64,000 nucleotides of DNA from Haloferula rosea (GCF_016595525.1 NZ_JAENII010000008.1:1-64000), one strand, 5' to 3'. Shown: positions 15,543-24,970, numbered from the stretch's first letter. The notes: generated by a model not told the origin, from the letters alone. Translations and numbers: made by a program.

Positions 15543-17111
15543 ATGCTCATCACCACCGCCATCGACTACACCAACGGCGCCCCACACATCGGGCATGCCT
15601 ACGAAAAGGTCCTCGCCGACGTCCTCACGCGCTACCACCGCCTGCGCGGCGATGAAGCCTACTTCCTGACTGGAGTCGACCAGCATGGCCAGAAGGTCCA
15701 ACAGACCGCCGAGAAGGAAGGCATCCATCCCGCCACCTTCGCCAAGAAGAAGACCAAGCTTTTCCTCAACCTGTGGAAGAAGCTGGGCCTCGAGTTCGAC
15801 GGCTGGGCCGAGACCACCGACGACCGCCACAAGGCCTGCGTGCAGAAGATCCTCCAGGACCTCTTCGACCGTGGACTGATCTACAAGAAGCAGTATCAGG
15901 GCTACTACTCGGTCAGGCAGGAGCAGTTCATCACCGACAAGGAGCGGAATGAGGACGGCGAATTCGGCCCGGAGTGGGGCGAGGTCGAAGAACGGGACGA
16001 GGAGAACTACTTCTTCCGCCTCGCCGATCAGGCCGACTGGCTGAAGGAATTCGTCAACTCGCTTCCGGACTTCGTCATCCCGAGCTTCCGGCGCAATGAA
16101 CTCGTCGGTGCACTGGATCGCGTCGGTGAGGGCGACCTCTCCATCTCCCGGCCCAAGGAACGTCTCCGCTGGGGCATCGAGCTTCCCTTCGATGAGAACT
16201 ACGTCACCTACGTCTGGTTCGACGCCCTGATCAACTACATCTCCTTCGCCGGCTACCTCGCCACCAACGATGCCGACCTTCCGCAGTTCGACAAGCTCTG
16301 GCCGGTCGACGGCAAGCGTCCGCTGCACATCATCGGCAAGGACATCCTCGTTCCTGCCCACGGGGTTTACTGGCCGTGCATGCTTCACGCCATGGGGCTC
16401 CCCGACAGCCAACTACCGCAGATCCTCGTCCACGGATGGTGGAACATCCGCGGCGAGAAAATGTCCAAGTCGCTCGGCAACATCGTCGACCCCGACGAAC
16501 TCGCCGACAAGTTCGGCGTCGACGCCCTGCGCTACTACCTCGTCCGCGACATCGTCACAGGCAAGGACTCCGACTTCGATCTCGATCGTCTCGTCATGCT
16601 CTACAACCAGGAGCTTGCGAACGAACTCGGCAACCTGTGCAACCGGGCGCTCAACATGACCGCCCGCTTCTGCGGAGGCACGGTCACGACAACCCACGAA
16701 CCATCCGAAGCCGATCAGGCGCTTCGCACCTCGCTCACCGACAGCATCGCCGCCTACCGCGCATGCATGGATGCCTACGACATCGCCGGCGCGCTCAAGG
16801 CCATCAATGCCCACGTGTCGCACTGCAATGCCTACGCCGAGCAGAACAAGCCATGGGAACTCTCCAAGGACCCTGAGAAGAAGGACAAGCTCGAGAGCGT
16901 CCTCTTCCACATGGTCGAGAGCCTTGCGCACCTCACCCTGCTCCTCTCACCCGTGCTGCCCGAGCCGGCGGCACGACTGGCACACCAACTGCGCATGGAC
17001 GACCTGCTCTCCTTGAAGCTCGATGACCTGAGTTGGGGACTGGTTCCGGATGGCCATCAGACCGGCAAACCCAAGCCTGTCTTCCCGCGGATCGTGGTTG
17101 AGGAAGCGTAA
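15543..17111 (+). CDS. metG: Methionyl-tRNA synthetase, short form lacking the zinc knuckle and C-terminal tRNA-binding domain
   Basis: The 522-residue enzyme charges tRNA-Met with methionine. The class I signatures are intact: HIGH at residues 15-18 (PHIGHAYEKV) and KMSKS at 306-310. The connective-peptide region around YQGYYSVRQEQFITDKE has no Cys, whereas many MetRS have two or four zinc-binding Cys there; the local motif EERDEENYFFRL keeps the family's ESYFFRL pattern. The protein ends soon after the anticodon-binding helices, without the EMAP-II/Trbp111-like domain. I chose the ATG at 15543 because the 66 codons upstream in this frame overlap the TPR gene and are Arg/Pro-rich. The gene follows the TPR gene closely. 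Confidence 0.95.
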   Translation: MLITTAIDYTNGAPHIGHAYEKVLADVLTRYHRLRGDEAYFLTGVDQHGQKVQQTAEKEGIHPATFAKKKTKLFLNLWKKLGLEFDGWAETTDDRHKACVQKILQDLFDRGLIYKKQYQGYYSVRQEQFITDKERNEDGEFGPEWGEVEERDEENYFFRLADQADWLKEFVNSLPDFVIPSFRRNELVGALDRVGEGDLSISRPKERLRWGIELPFDENYVTYVWFDALINYISFAGYLATNDADLPQFDKLWPVDGKRPLHIIGKDILVPAHGVYWPCMLHAMGLPDSQLPQILVHGWWNIRGEKMSKSLGNIVDPDELADKFGVDALRYYLVRDIVTGKDSDFDLDRLVMLYNQELANELGNLCNRALNMTARFCGGTVTTTHEPSEADQALRTSLTDSIAAYRACMDAYDIAGALKAINAHVSHCNAYAEQNKPWELSKDPEKKDKLESVLFHMVESLAHLTLLLSPVLPEPAARLAHQLRMDDLLSLKLDDLSWGLVPDGHQTGKPKPVFPRIVVEEA

Positions 17112-17133
17112 GCCTCCCGCGGCAGGCAGTCGC

Positions 17134-17445
17134 TCAATCACCGAACTTCCACCCCTTCGGCCTGCCCGGGTGGAATTTCGTCCGTCCCCCGCTCGCCTTG
17201 CGCATCGGGTCGAAGAGCATGTCCATCCCGCAGGCCTTGATCTCGTAAACCTGCTCCATCAGCTCGCCCAGCCGACCTTTCGGGAAGCCACGCTCCTTGA
17301 ACCATACGAGATACTCGATTGGCAGGTCATGGATCGGATAGCCATCAGGAGGGAACTCCTTCTTCCCATACTTGCCGAACGGCATCCGCATCGCCGCGAT
17401 CTCGATCAGCAGATTGCGGAAATCCTCACGGTCGATCTCGCTCAT
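17134..17445 (-). CDS. DUF3820 family protein
   Basis: The 103-residue protein matches DUF3820 (named 'putative quorum-sensing-regulated virulence factor' in databases) by MPFGKYGKKEFPPDGYPIHD, LPIEYLVWFKERGFPKGRLG and ELMEQVYEIK (shown as separate pieces). These small proteins resemble the RNase-H-associated or exonuclease-linked 'MPFGKYKG' modules; a biochemical role is not established. It follows the UvrD-like helicase gene by 14 bp; a TTG at 17463 in the same frame would overlap the helicase stop. The ATG at 17445 is preferred. Context hints at a nucleic-acid role, which is inference. Confidence 0.85.
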   Translation of the reverse strand: MSEIDREDFRNLLIEIAAMRMPFGKYGKKEFPPDGYPIHDLPIEYLVWFKERGFPKGRLGELMEQVYEIKACGMDMLFDPMRKASGGRTKFHPGRPKGWKFGD

Positions 17446-17459
17446 GCCATCATCGGGGT

Positions 17460-19520
17460 TCAAAACGGTTCATCCACGTCCCCCCAGTCCTCGTCCGGGC
17501 TGCTGTCCCACGACGGCGACACCTTCCACTCCTCAACCATACTCTTCGGGAAATCCCCGAGGAAGCGCGAGGGCTTCTGGATCACATCACCCGAATAACT
17601 CTTCGGGTTGATCAGCGGATAGCTCATGTACAACTCGTCCTTCGCCCGGGTCACCGCGACATAGAACAAGCGCCTCTCCTCCTCCATCATCTCCACGTCG
17701 TCGGCCTCGATCACCCGACCATTGGGAAACTGACCTTCCGCCAGCCAGATCACGAAGACCACCTTCCACTCCAGACCCTTCGCCTGGTGGATGGATGAAA
17801 GCGTGACCTTCTCGGTGTCAGGCTCCGTCTTGTCGCCGGTCGGCTGACCGTCGGCAGACCCCAGCAGGGAAAGCTGGGAGAGAAACTCGAGAATGTCCTC
17901 GAATCCGTCCGCGTAGCTCATCAGCTGTTCGATGTCACTACGACGGTTCTCGTAATTGTCGAAGGTCGTCTGGAGATGCTCGTCATACATCCCTTCCAGC
18001 ACGCTGTAGACCATGTCGCTCGGACGGGCGAACTCACCGTTCGGTGTCATCTCATCGAGGATGTAGCCGAGCTGCTCCCAATGCCGCACCGCCTTCTTCG
18101 GTGGCTTCATCGACCCCAGTGCCTCCTTCCAATCCGGGATCTCCTCGCTCTTCGCCCAGCCCCCGGCCACCCAGGCCTGCCACAGCTTGTCCGCCCCCTT
18201 GGCTCCGATCCCCGGCAGCAGCTGCACCAGACGCTTGAAGCTCGTTTCGTCGCGACGATTCGTCACCAGACGCATGAAGGCTGCGATGTCCTTGATGTGG
18301 GCCTGTTCGAAAAACCTCAACCCGCTGGTGATCCCGAACGGGATATCGTGGCGGGTGAGCTCCATCTGTAGCTCCAGCGACTGGAAGTGCGCCCGGTAAA
18401 CCACCGCCATCTCCTCCAGCGGAATCCCCTCGTCCCGCAGCTCCAGAATCCGCTGACAGACGAACCGAGCCTGGGTCGAGGGATCCTCCAGCGCCACCAT
18501 CGCCGGCTTCACCCCCTTCTGCCCCCGCGCCGACCTCAGATCCTTTTCGAATCGGGCGCCATTGGCACGGATCGCCGCATTCGACAGGTCGAGGATCTCC
18601 GGCACACTGCGGTAGTTCGTCTCAATCTTGAACACCCGGCAATCCTTGAACCGCTCGGGGAAGGACAGGATGTTCCCCATGTCCGCACCACGCCACGAGT
18701 AGATTGACTGCGCATCATCCCCGACCGCCATCACCGACGCACCACCGCCCGTCAGCAGATCGATCCACTGACACTGCACCGAGTTCGTATCCTGATACTC
18801 GTCGACCAGCACATGCTGGAAACGCTTCTGATAGAGCGCGAGCAGGTCCGGGTGCTCCTTCAGAAGCTTCAGGGTGAGCACCAGCAGGTCATCGAAGTCC
18901 ACCGAGTTGGTGTCCAGCTTCCGCTGCGTGTAGCGCTTGTGCACCTCGATGATTTCCTCCTCCCAATCGATGAAATAGGGATAGCGCTGATCGATGAGAT
19001 CACTCAGGGACACCCCCGTGTTCTCGACCAGGCTGAACATGCTGGCGAGCACATCCGACTTCGGGAAACGCCGGACCTTCGTATCGATCTCCAGACTCGC
19101 CACCACTCCGCCCATCAGGGACTTCTGGTCGTCGCGGTCGAGGATCGAGAATGCCTTCGTCAGCCCGATCTCCTCCGCGTGTCGACGCAGGATCCGGTTG
19201 CCAATCGAGTGGAACGTCCCACTCCACATCGCCGAAAGATCATGCGGCACCAACTCGCGCACCCGCTCGGTCATCTCCCGCGCCGCCTTGTTGGTGAAGG
19301 TCAGCAACAGGATCCGACGCGCATCCACCCCCTGATCGAGAAGCCAGGCCACCCGATACGTCAGCGTCCGGGTCTTCCCCGATCCCGCACCGGCAATCAC
19401 CAGCGCCGAACCCGGCGCCGAGGTCACCGCCGCGAACTGCTCGTCATTGAGCTCGGCACGATAATCGATCCCCGACGATGGAGCCGACGACGGTCGGTTC
19501 AGCTGATACTCACGTGCCAT
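17460..19520 (-). CDS. UvrD/PcrA/Rep-family superfamily 1 DNA helicase
   Basis: The 686-residue protein is a 3'-5' SF1A helicase acting in DNA repair or replication restart. Visible motifs are the Q motif region LNDEQFAAV (25-33), Walker A AGAGSGKT (43-50), motif Ia TFTNKAA (74-80), Walker B DEYQDTN (240-246), motif III GDDAQSIYSWRGA (267-279), motif IV ETNYRS and the late motif SSIHQAKGLEWKVVFVIW. The family also includes UvrD, PcrA and Rep; I cannot separate them by eye, so no symbol is given. The C-terminal end is short, without the PcrA Tudor-like tail seen in about 720-residue members. A 103-residue DUF3820 gene follows directly. Confidence 0.94.
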   Translation of the reverse strand: MAREYQLNRPSSAPSSGIDYRAELNDEQFAAVTSAPGSALVIAGAGSGKTRTLTYRVAWLLDQGVDARRILLLTFTNKAAREMTERVRELVPHDLSAMWSGTFHSIGNRILRRHAEEIGLTKAFSILDRDDQKSLMGGVVASLEIDTKVRRFPKSDVLASMFSLVENTGVSLSDLIDQRYPYFIDWEEEIIEVHKRYTQRKLDTNSVDFDDLLVLTLKLLKEHPDLLALYQKRFQHVLVDEYQDTNSVQCQWIDLLTGGGASVMAVGDDAQSIYSWRGADMGNILSFPERFKDCRVFKIETNYRSVPEILDLSNAAIRANGARFEKDLRSARGQKGVKPAMVALEDPSTQARFVCQRILELRDEGIPLEEMAVVYRAHFQSLELQMELTRHDIPFGITSGLRFFEQAHIKDIAAFMRLVTNRRDETSFKRLVQLLPGIGAKGADKLWQAWVAGGWAKSEEIPDWKEALGSMKPPKKAVRHWEQLGYILDEMTPNGEFARPSDMVYSVLEGMYDEHLQTTFDNYENRRSDIEQLMSYADGFEDILEFLSQLSLLGSADGQPTGDKTEPDTEKVTLSSIHQAKGLEWKVVFVIWLAEGQFPNGRVIEADDVEMMEEERRLFYVAVTRAKDELYMSYPLINPKSYSGDVIQKPSRFLGDFPKSMVEEWKVSPSWDSSPDEDWGDVDEPF

Positions 19521-19540
19521 TTCAGTAGTGACCCGGGTTC

Positions 19541-21166
19541 TCAGGAGACATCACCCGACTTCACTGCAGCAGCGGCATGATCCATGTCCTCCCCCGCATC
19601 GACCCGCCGGGCGAACGCCTTGAACTTGGCCAACTCCTTCTTGATCACCGGCAGCATGAAGTAAACCCCGATCAGGTTTGCAAACGACATGCTGAACAAC
19701 ATCGCATCGGAGAAATCGATCACCGCCCCAGGCGACATCGCGGCACCCAGGATGATCACGAGGCAGAAGATCACCTTGTAGGTCAGATCCGCCGCATGCG
19801 ACTTCCCGAAAAGGAATTTCCACGCCTGAAGTCCGTAGTAGGACCACGTGATCAATGTCGAGAGCGCAAACAGAATCACTGCAATCGAAAGCACATAGGA
19901 GAACCACGGCACGACCGAAGCAAAGGAGTCCGAGGTGATCGTAATCCCGTCCACCCCTTGGTGCGTGTAGTCGCCGGTCACGATCACCACCAGCGCTGTC
20001 ATCGTGCAAATCAACACCGTGTCCACGAAAGGCTCCAACAGCGCCACCAGACCCTCGCTCGCCGCAAAGCGCGTCTTCACCGCCGCATGGGCAATCGGCG
20101 CCGAACCAATCCCCGCCTCATTCGAGAAGGCAGCACGACGGACACCCTGCAAGAACGTGCCGATCAAACCACCGGCCATCGCCTCCCCGCTGAAAGCCTT
20201 CTCGAAAATCAATCCAAAGGTCGGGCCGATCTTGTCGATATGGGTTCCAAGGACGATGAAACAGCCAATGATGTAGAGCACCGTCATCGCGGGCACCAGA
20301 CGGGCCGTGATCTTTCCAATCCGGGAAATGCCGCCGATGATGACCGCTCCCACCAGCAGAGCGACCGCGACTCCGACCGCCCAGCGGTATCCCTCCACCG
20401 CGCCGCCTGTCACATTTGCTAGCTGCGACGTCGCCTGGTTGATCTGGAACATGTTCCCGCCCCCGAAGGAGGCACCAATCGCACAGATGCTGAAGAAGAC
20501 CGCCAGCGTCTTGCCCAGAGGCCCCAGGCCGCGCTCCGCGAAGCCACGCGTCAGATACAGCATCGGTCCACCATGAACCTTCCCGTCCTTTCCGATCTGC
20601 CGGTATTTCACACCCAGCGTGCACTCGGCGAACTTGCTGCTCATGCCGCACAAACCCATGACCACCATCCAGAAGGCTGCCCCCGGGCCACCGACACTGA
20701 TCGCGATCGCGACGCCTGCGATGTTGCCTAGCCCGACCGTTCCCGAGACCGCCGCCGTCAACGCCTGGAAGTGGGTGATCTCGCCGGGATCGTCACTCTT
20801 CGAATACTTCCCCCTCACGGTTTTCAGCGCCAAACCGAAGCCACGGACGTTGATGAACTTGAAAAAGATCGTGAAGAAAACCGCGCCTCCGGCCAGCCAA
20901 AGGAGGACAAAAGGAACCTCGAGGTCCACCTTGTTCTCGCCCTGCCCGATCTCCCCTTTCCAAATCGGCACGAAAACTACCGTCGAGACGGCGTCGGTGT
21001 AGGGCTGAACGGCTTCATTCAGCTTCTCGTCAAAGGTGAGTTCCTTCGCCGGCGGCTCGGACTCGTCCTGCGCTGAGAGCTGGGTCGTGGCTCCACCAAT
21101 GAACAGGAAAACGGCGACGAATGTCAGCATGGGGCTGCCTAGGCGAGTGAACAGACGACGAATCAT
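19541..21166 (-). CDS. AGCS-family alanine/glycine:cation symporter with cleavable signal peptide
   Basis: The 541-residue inner-membrane protein imports alanine or glycine with sodium. The family signature is GTVGLGNIAGVAIAISVGG with FWMVVMGLCGMSSKFAE, and about eleven hydrophobic segments follow. It starts MIRRLFTRLGSPMLTFVAVF, a signal peptide ending near LSAQD, and then a periplasmic stretch of about 40 charged residues (residues 35-75) before the first transporter helix; typical AGCS proteins lack this extension. I chose the ATG at 21166; an earlier start adds eight residues. A 20-bp gap separates it from the helicase, and it is probably co-directional but independent. Confidence 0.92.
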   Translation of the reverse strand: MIRRLFTRLGSPMLTFVAVFLFIGGATTQLSAQDESEPPAKELTFDEKLNEAVQPYTDAVSTVVFVPIWKGEIGQGENKVDLEVPFVLLWLAGGAVFFTIFFKFINVRGFGLALKTVRGKYSKSDDPGEITHFQALTAAVSGTVGLGNIAGVAIAISVGGPGAAFWMVVMGLCGMSSKFAECTLGVKYRQIGKDGKVHGGPMLYLTRGFAERGLGPLGKTLAVFFSICAIGASFGGGNMFQINQATSQLANVTGGAVEGYRWAVGVAVALLVGAVIIGGISRIGKITARLVPAMTVLYIIGCFIVLGTHIDKIGPTFGLIFEKAFSGEAMAGGLIGTFLQGVRRAAFSNEAGIGSAPIAHAAVKTRFAASEGLVALLEPFVDTVLICTMTALVVIVTGDYTHQGVDGITITSDSFASVVPWFSYVLSIAVILFALSTLITWSYYGLQAWKFLFGKSHAADLTYKVIFCLVIILGAAMSPGAVIDFSDAMLFSMSFANLIGVYFMLPVIKKELAKFKAFARRVDAGEDMDHAAAAVKSGDVS

Positions 21167-21294
21167 GTCCGGGCAGGCTGGCAACTCCAATCCCTCCCGG
21201 CAAGGCTGGAGGCCACCGAGCTGAAGATGCCGGTTTCATGCCCCAATATTCTCTTGATTCACAGAGCCCAATAGGTCTCATTCGCCCCAGCCGT

Positions 21295-21369
21295 GCACGG
21301 GTAGCTCAGCGGTAGAGCAACCGGTTTACACCCGGTTGGTCGGCGGTTCGATCCCGTCCCCGTGTACCA
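21295..21369 (+). tRNA. tRNA-Val, anticodon UAC
   Basis: The 75 bases fold as a standard cloverleaf. The acceptor arms GCACGGG and CCCGTGT pair with one G-U; the D stem is GCTC/GAGC; the anticodon stem ACCGG/CCGGT encloses loop TTTACAC, giving anticodon UAC for Val; the T loop is TTCGATC. The CCA end is encoded (21367-21369). The 3' portion of this gene is repeated downstream. Confidence 0.95.
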
Positions 21370-21498
21370 TTCTTTTTCTGCTCGGAACCCTAACCGGCTG
21401 GCCTCCCCCCCCACACTTCGCGACATCAACGATCGAGGGGACGGGTGAGAACCGTGGCGAGCGAAGCGAGCCCTTAGGTTCAATGCGGCGGGAGCCCC
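21351..21498 (+). repeat. First copy of a duplicated tRNA-Val 3' segment (unit 1)
   Basis: This block begins inside the T arm of tRNA-Val and runs through its CCA end and about 130 bp past it. It aligns without gaps to 21561-21708, with about six mismatches in 148 bases, at a period of 210 bp. The duplicated 19-base tRNA 3' end (ATCCCGTCCCCGTGTACCA) is the kind of sequence used as an attachment core by tyrosine-recombinase elements. It also contains GCGAGCGAAGCGAGC, a small inverted repeat. Confidence 0.9.
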
Positions 21499-21560
21499 CG
21501 GCGACCGGATCCCTTCATGGCGAAGCCACCATCCGGCATGGCCCCGGCGCAGCGCAGGCA

Positions 21561-21708
21561 ATCCCGTCCCCGTGTACCATTCTTTTTCTGCTCGGAACCC
21601 TAACCGGCTGGCCTCCCCCCCCACACTCCGCGACATCAACGATCGAGGGGAAGGGTGAGAACCGTGGCGAGCAAAGCGGGCCCTCAGGTTCAATGCAGCG
21701 GGAGCCCA
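21561..21708 (+). repeat. Second copy of the tRNA-Val 3' segment (unit 2, partial tRNA)
   Basis: This copy holds only the last 19 bases of the tRNA plus the downstream flank, so it cannot make a tRNA. It is close to unit 1 but diverges after GGGAGCCC. The 62 bases between the units (21499-21560) and the 75 bases after unit 2 (21709-21783) show no gene I can support. Confidence 0.9.
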
Positions 21709-21783
21709 TGGCCAACTGGACCGCAGTTCGAATCGGACGGGAAAAACCCTTGCGCCCGGTGCGCGCAGCGCGACGATTCGCGC

Positions 21784-24700
21784 GTGCCAGCGACGGCGCT
21801 CAATCCGTGGTTGAGCCGAGCATCGGACCAACCCGCATTTCGAGATCGCCTCGCCTCATTGGGCTCAGGTGAAGGACCCATCGTGTTCGACCATGTCGAT
21901 TTCCCGGCCTCGGCCTGGCTCATCGCCGTCATCCTCGATGCCCTTCCCCGCGGAAAACGCTGCTGGATTCTCGTTCATGCGCCCAAGCAGCGGGAGCGAC
22001 TCGCGCTCGAACTGGAGTTGTGGAAGATCCGCTCCGAGATCCTGCCCGATCCGCCGATGATTCTCCAGGAAGGCGAGGTCTCCGACCCCGAGGGCGCGGC
22101 GGCGCGCTTGGAGACGCTCGCCTACGCCGGGCGAGCCAGAACCTGCGGGATACTTGCTTCCCCCGACGTCTTTGATCAGGAAGCTCCGTCGCCCGAGCAG
22201 CTGACCCAGCAGGCACTCAGTCTCCGGGTGGGTGAGGAATCCGACCCGCAGGAGCTTGCCTCGCGCCTCACGGCTCAAGGATTCATCCGGGGTCCCATCG
22301 TCCAAGGCCGTGGCCAGTTTGCGATCCGTGGTGGGATTCTCGACGTCTTCCCGTGGCAGGCCGGCCATCCGCTACGACTGGAGTTCTTCGACACGGAGAT
22401 CGAGTCCATTCGTGAGTTCGACATCGACTCCCAAGCCTCCCAGCGAAAGCTGAGCCGGGCCGACCTGCTGATCGGAGAGCCTACGATGGACTCCACCGTC
22501 GCAGCCTATCGGCGACCGGACGACCTCGTCGTCCTTCTCGGACAACCGCCTGCCGACGCTCCCGACTACGACATCCACCTCCTCGAAGGAGCACTCGATC
22601 AGGAGGGCGAGGAAGATTTCTCAACTGCATGTTTCAGCCGGCCGCTGGGTCAGTTTGAAGCCGGCGACTTCATTCTGCAGGAGGCACTCCGCGAACGCTT
22701 CTTCCAGCAACTCGACGACTGGGCCAGGGATGACTGGCGCGTTGGCATCGTGTTCGCGAACCGAGGTGAGCAGGAGCGCTTTCAGGAGCTCCTCCCCGTC
22801 GACCAGCAAGACCACCCACCGGAGTTCCTGACCGGTGAGTTGATGGAAAGCTTCACCGTGCCTGCGGCGAAGCTCGCACTGCTTTCCTCGTCGGAAATTT
22901 TCGGCCGTTACCAGAACCCGACCGCCGCACGACGAAGCCGGACCGACCAGCAGCGGAACCATGTCGCGCGCGCTTCGATTTCAGACATCAATGAGGCGGA
23001 TCTCGTGGTTCACTCAGAGTACGGCATCGGCCGGTTCCGCGGCATTGAGTCCGACGACGATGGCGAGGAACAAATCATCATCGAGTTCAGGGACGGCGCG
23101 CAGCTTGCAGTACCGATCGACCAAGCCCACCTGGTCGGCAAATACGTCGGCCTCGGTGGCCGCACCCCGGAGCTCTCGAAACTCGGCGGCAACTCGTGGC
23201 GCAACGCACGTCGAAATGCCGAACAGACCATCCTCGACTACGCGGCCCGTCTACTGCGCGTGCAAGCCGAGCGCGAGGCCGTCTCTGGCTTCGCCCATCC
23301 TCCCGATTCACGATGGATGTGGGAATTCGAGAACTCATTCCACTTCACCGAGACTCCCGATCAGCGCCGGGCGATCGACGAGGCAAAGCGGGACATGGAG
23401 TCGCCGCGACCGATGGATCGACTGGTCTGCGGCGACGTCGGATTTGGCAAGACCGAGGTGGCCATCCGCGCTGCCTTCAAAGCGGTCACAGGAGGCAAGC
23501 AGGTCGCGATCCTCTGCCCGACCACAGTCCTCGCCGAGCAGCACTGGCGCACCTTCCGGGAGCGGATGAGCGACTACCCGATCCGCATCGACCTGCTCAA
23601 CCGATTCCGAACCGCCGCCGAAGCGAGGAAGACGATCAAGGATGTGGCCAGCGGCTCGGTCGACATTGTCATCGGCACCCACCGCCTGCTTTCCGCCGAC
23701 ATCACCTTCAAGGACCTCGGCCTCGCCGTGATCGACGAGGAACAGCGGTTCGGAGTGAAGCACAAGGAGCGCTTCAAGGAGATGTTCCGCCAGATCGACG
23801 TGCTGACCCTCTCCGCCACACCCATTCCCCGAACCTTGTACATGGCCCTCATGGGTGCCCGGGACATGTCGACCATCGACACGGCACCGCCGAACCGCGT
23901 GCCCGTCCACACCTCGGTCACCCCCTACGACGAGCGCCTGATCCGCGAAGCGATCAAGCGGGAGATGAAGCGTGGAGGGCAGATCTTCTTCCTGCACAAC
24001 CGGGTGAAGTCGATCGAGATGATGCGCAAGAAGCTCACCGAACTCGTCCCGGATGCCCGCATCCTCGTCGGTCATGGCCAGATGGAGAAGGACGAGCTCG
24101 AGGTCGTCATGCGCGGTTTCGTCCATGGCGAAGCCGACATCCTTCTTGCCACCACCATCATCGAGACCGGCATCGACATCCCGAATGCCAATACCATTCT
24201 CATCGACCGCGCCGACCGCTTCGGCCTGGCCGACCTCTATCAGCTGCGCGGCCGCGTCGGCCGTGCCGGCGAGAAGGCCTACGCCATTCTACTCCTCCCA
24301 CGCGAAATGGTGACCCAGGGGGACGCCCGCAAGCGCATCCACGCCATCAAACAATACACCGCCCTCGGCTCGGGATTCAAAATCGCCATGCGCGACCTCG
24401 AGATCCGCGGAGCCGGCAACCTGCTCGGCACCAAACAATCGGGACAGATCGCGGCCGTCGGCTTCGACCTCTACTGCCAGCTCCTGCGCCAGTCCGTCGA
24501 TCGCCTCCAGGGGAAAACTCCACAGGAACGCGTCGACACCACCTTCCGCTCCGACTTCACCGCCTTCTCCGCCACCGAGTTCGAACGGGGATCCGGGGAC
24601 GGGCCGATGCTGCCCTGCTACCTGCCACCCGGCTGGCTCGGAGAGACCCGACTCCGTGTCACCGCCTATCGGGAACTCGCCGAGTGTCAGAAGGAATCCG

Positions 24701-24960
24701 ACTTGATCCAACTGGCCGATCGATGGGCCGACCGATTCGGCCGCCTGCCCGACGAAGCCCGCAACCTCGTCGACGTCTCGCGACTCCGACTGCTCGCCGG
24801 CGCGAAGGGTGTGCAGAGCATCGAGATCAAGGGGCAGCGGCTGATGCTTCAGCGCAACGGCGACTACATCATGCTGGAGGGCCGGCGATTCCCCCGCCTG
24901 ACCACGACAGTCCCCGCCGAAAAATTGCAGGAGGCCGTAAACCTGCTGCGCACCCTTTGA
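21784..24960 (+). CDS. mfd: Transcription-repair coupling factor Mfd
   Basis: The 1,058-residue protein removes stalled RNA polymerase and recruits UvrA. In order: a UvrB-homology/UvrA-binding region (about 1-330), a CarD/RID-like RNA polymerase-binding domain (about 400-465, ADLVVHSEYGIGRFRG and AVPIDQAHLVGKYVG), a RecG-like translocase with Walker A GDVGFGKT (550-557) and DEEQ box (651-654), and a C-terminal TRCF domain. Motifs VIDEEQRFGVKHKE and SATPIPRTLYMALMG are characteristic. No ATG lies near the N-terminus. The GTG at 21784 gives a coherent start; GTGs at 21655 and 21664 are in the duplicated tRNA flank and give a Cys/Gly-rich leader. The product is about 90 residues shorter than E. 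coli Mfd, the shortfall being at the N-terminus. Confidence 0.95.
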   Translation: MPATALNPWLSRASDQPAFRDRLASLGSGEGPIVFDHVDFPASAWLIAVILDALPRGKRCWILVHAPKQRERLALELELWKIRSEILPDPPMILQEGEVSDPEGAAARLETLAYAGRARTCGILASPDVFDQEAPSPEQLTQQALSLRVGEESDPQELASRLTAQGFIRGPIVQGRGQFAIRGGILDVFPWQAGHPLRLEFFDTEIESIREFDIDSQASQRKLSRADLLIGEPTMDSTVAAYRRPDDLVVLLGQPPADAPDYDIHLLEGALDQEGEEDFSTACFSRPLGQFEAGDFILQEALRERFFQQLDDWARDDWRVGIVFANRGEQERFQELLPVDQQDHPPEFLTGELMESFTVPAAKLALLSSSEIFGRYQNPTAARRSRTDQQRNHVARASISDINEADLVVHSEYGIGRFRGIESDDDGEEQIIIEFRDGAQLAVPIDQAHLVGKYVGLGGRTPELSKLGGNSWRNARRNAEQTILDYAARLLRVQAEREAVSGFAHPPDSRWMWEFENSFHFTETPDQRRAIDEAKRDMESPRPMDRLVCGDVGFGKTEVAIRAAFKAVTGGKQVAILCPTTVLAEQHWRTFRERMSDYPIRIDLLNRFRTAAEARKTIKDVASGSVDIVIGTHRLLSADITFKDLGLAVIDEEQRFGVKHKERFKEMFRQIDVLTLSATPIPRTLYMALMGARDMSTIDTAPPNRVPVHTSVTPYDERLIREAIKREMKRGGQIFFLHNRVKSIEMMRKKLTELVPDARILVGHGQMEKDELEVVMRGFVHGEADILLATTIIETGIDIPNANTILIDRADRFGLADLYQLRGRVGRAGEKAYAILLLPREMVTQGDARKRIHAIKQYTALGSGFKIAMRDLEIRGAGNLLGTKQSGQIAAVGFDLYCQLLRQSVDRLQGKTPQERVDTTFRSDFTAFSATEFERGSGDGPMLPCYLPPGWLGETRLRVTAYRELAECQKESDLIQLADRWADRFGRLPDEARNLVDVSRLRLLAGAKGVQSIEIKGQRLMLQRNGDYIMLEGRRFPRLTTTVPAEKLQEAVNLLRTL

Positions 24961-24970
24961 TCCGGGCATC

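Noticed and set aside
21708-21760. A TTCGAAT-like loop suggesting a second tRNA remnant
   Set aside because: The flanking five bases do not pair as a T stem and no acceptor arm is present.
21259-21831. A 190-codon minus-strand frame crossing the tRNA and its duplicate
   Set aside because: It reads antisense through tRNA-Val and contains the repeat twice; a typical spurious frame at tRNA genes.
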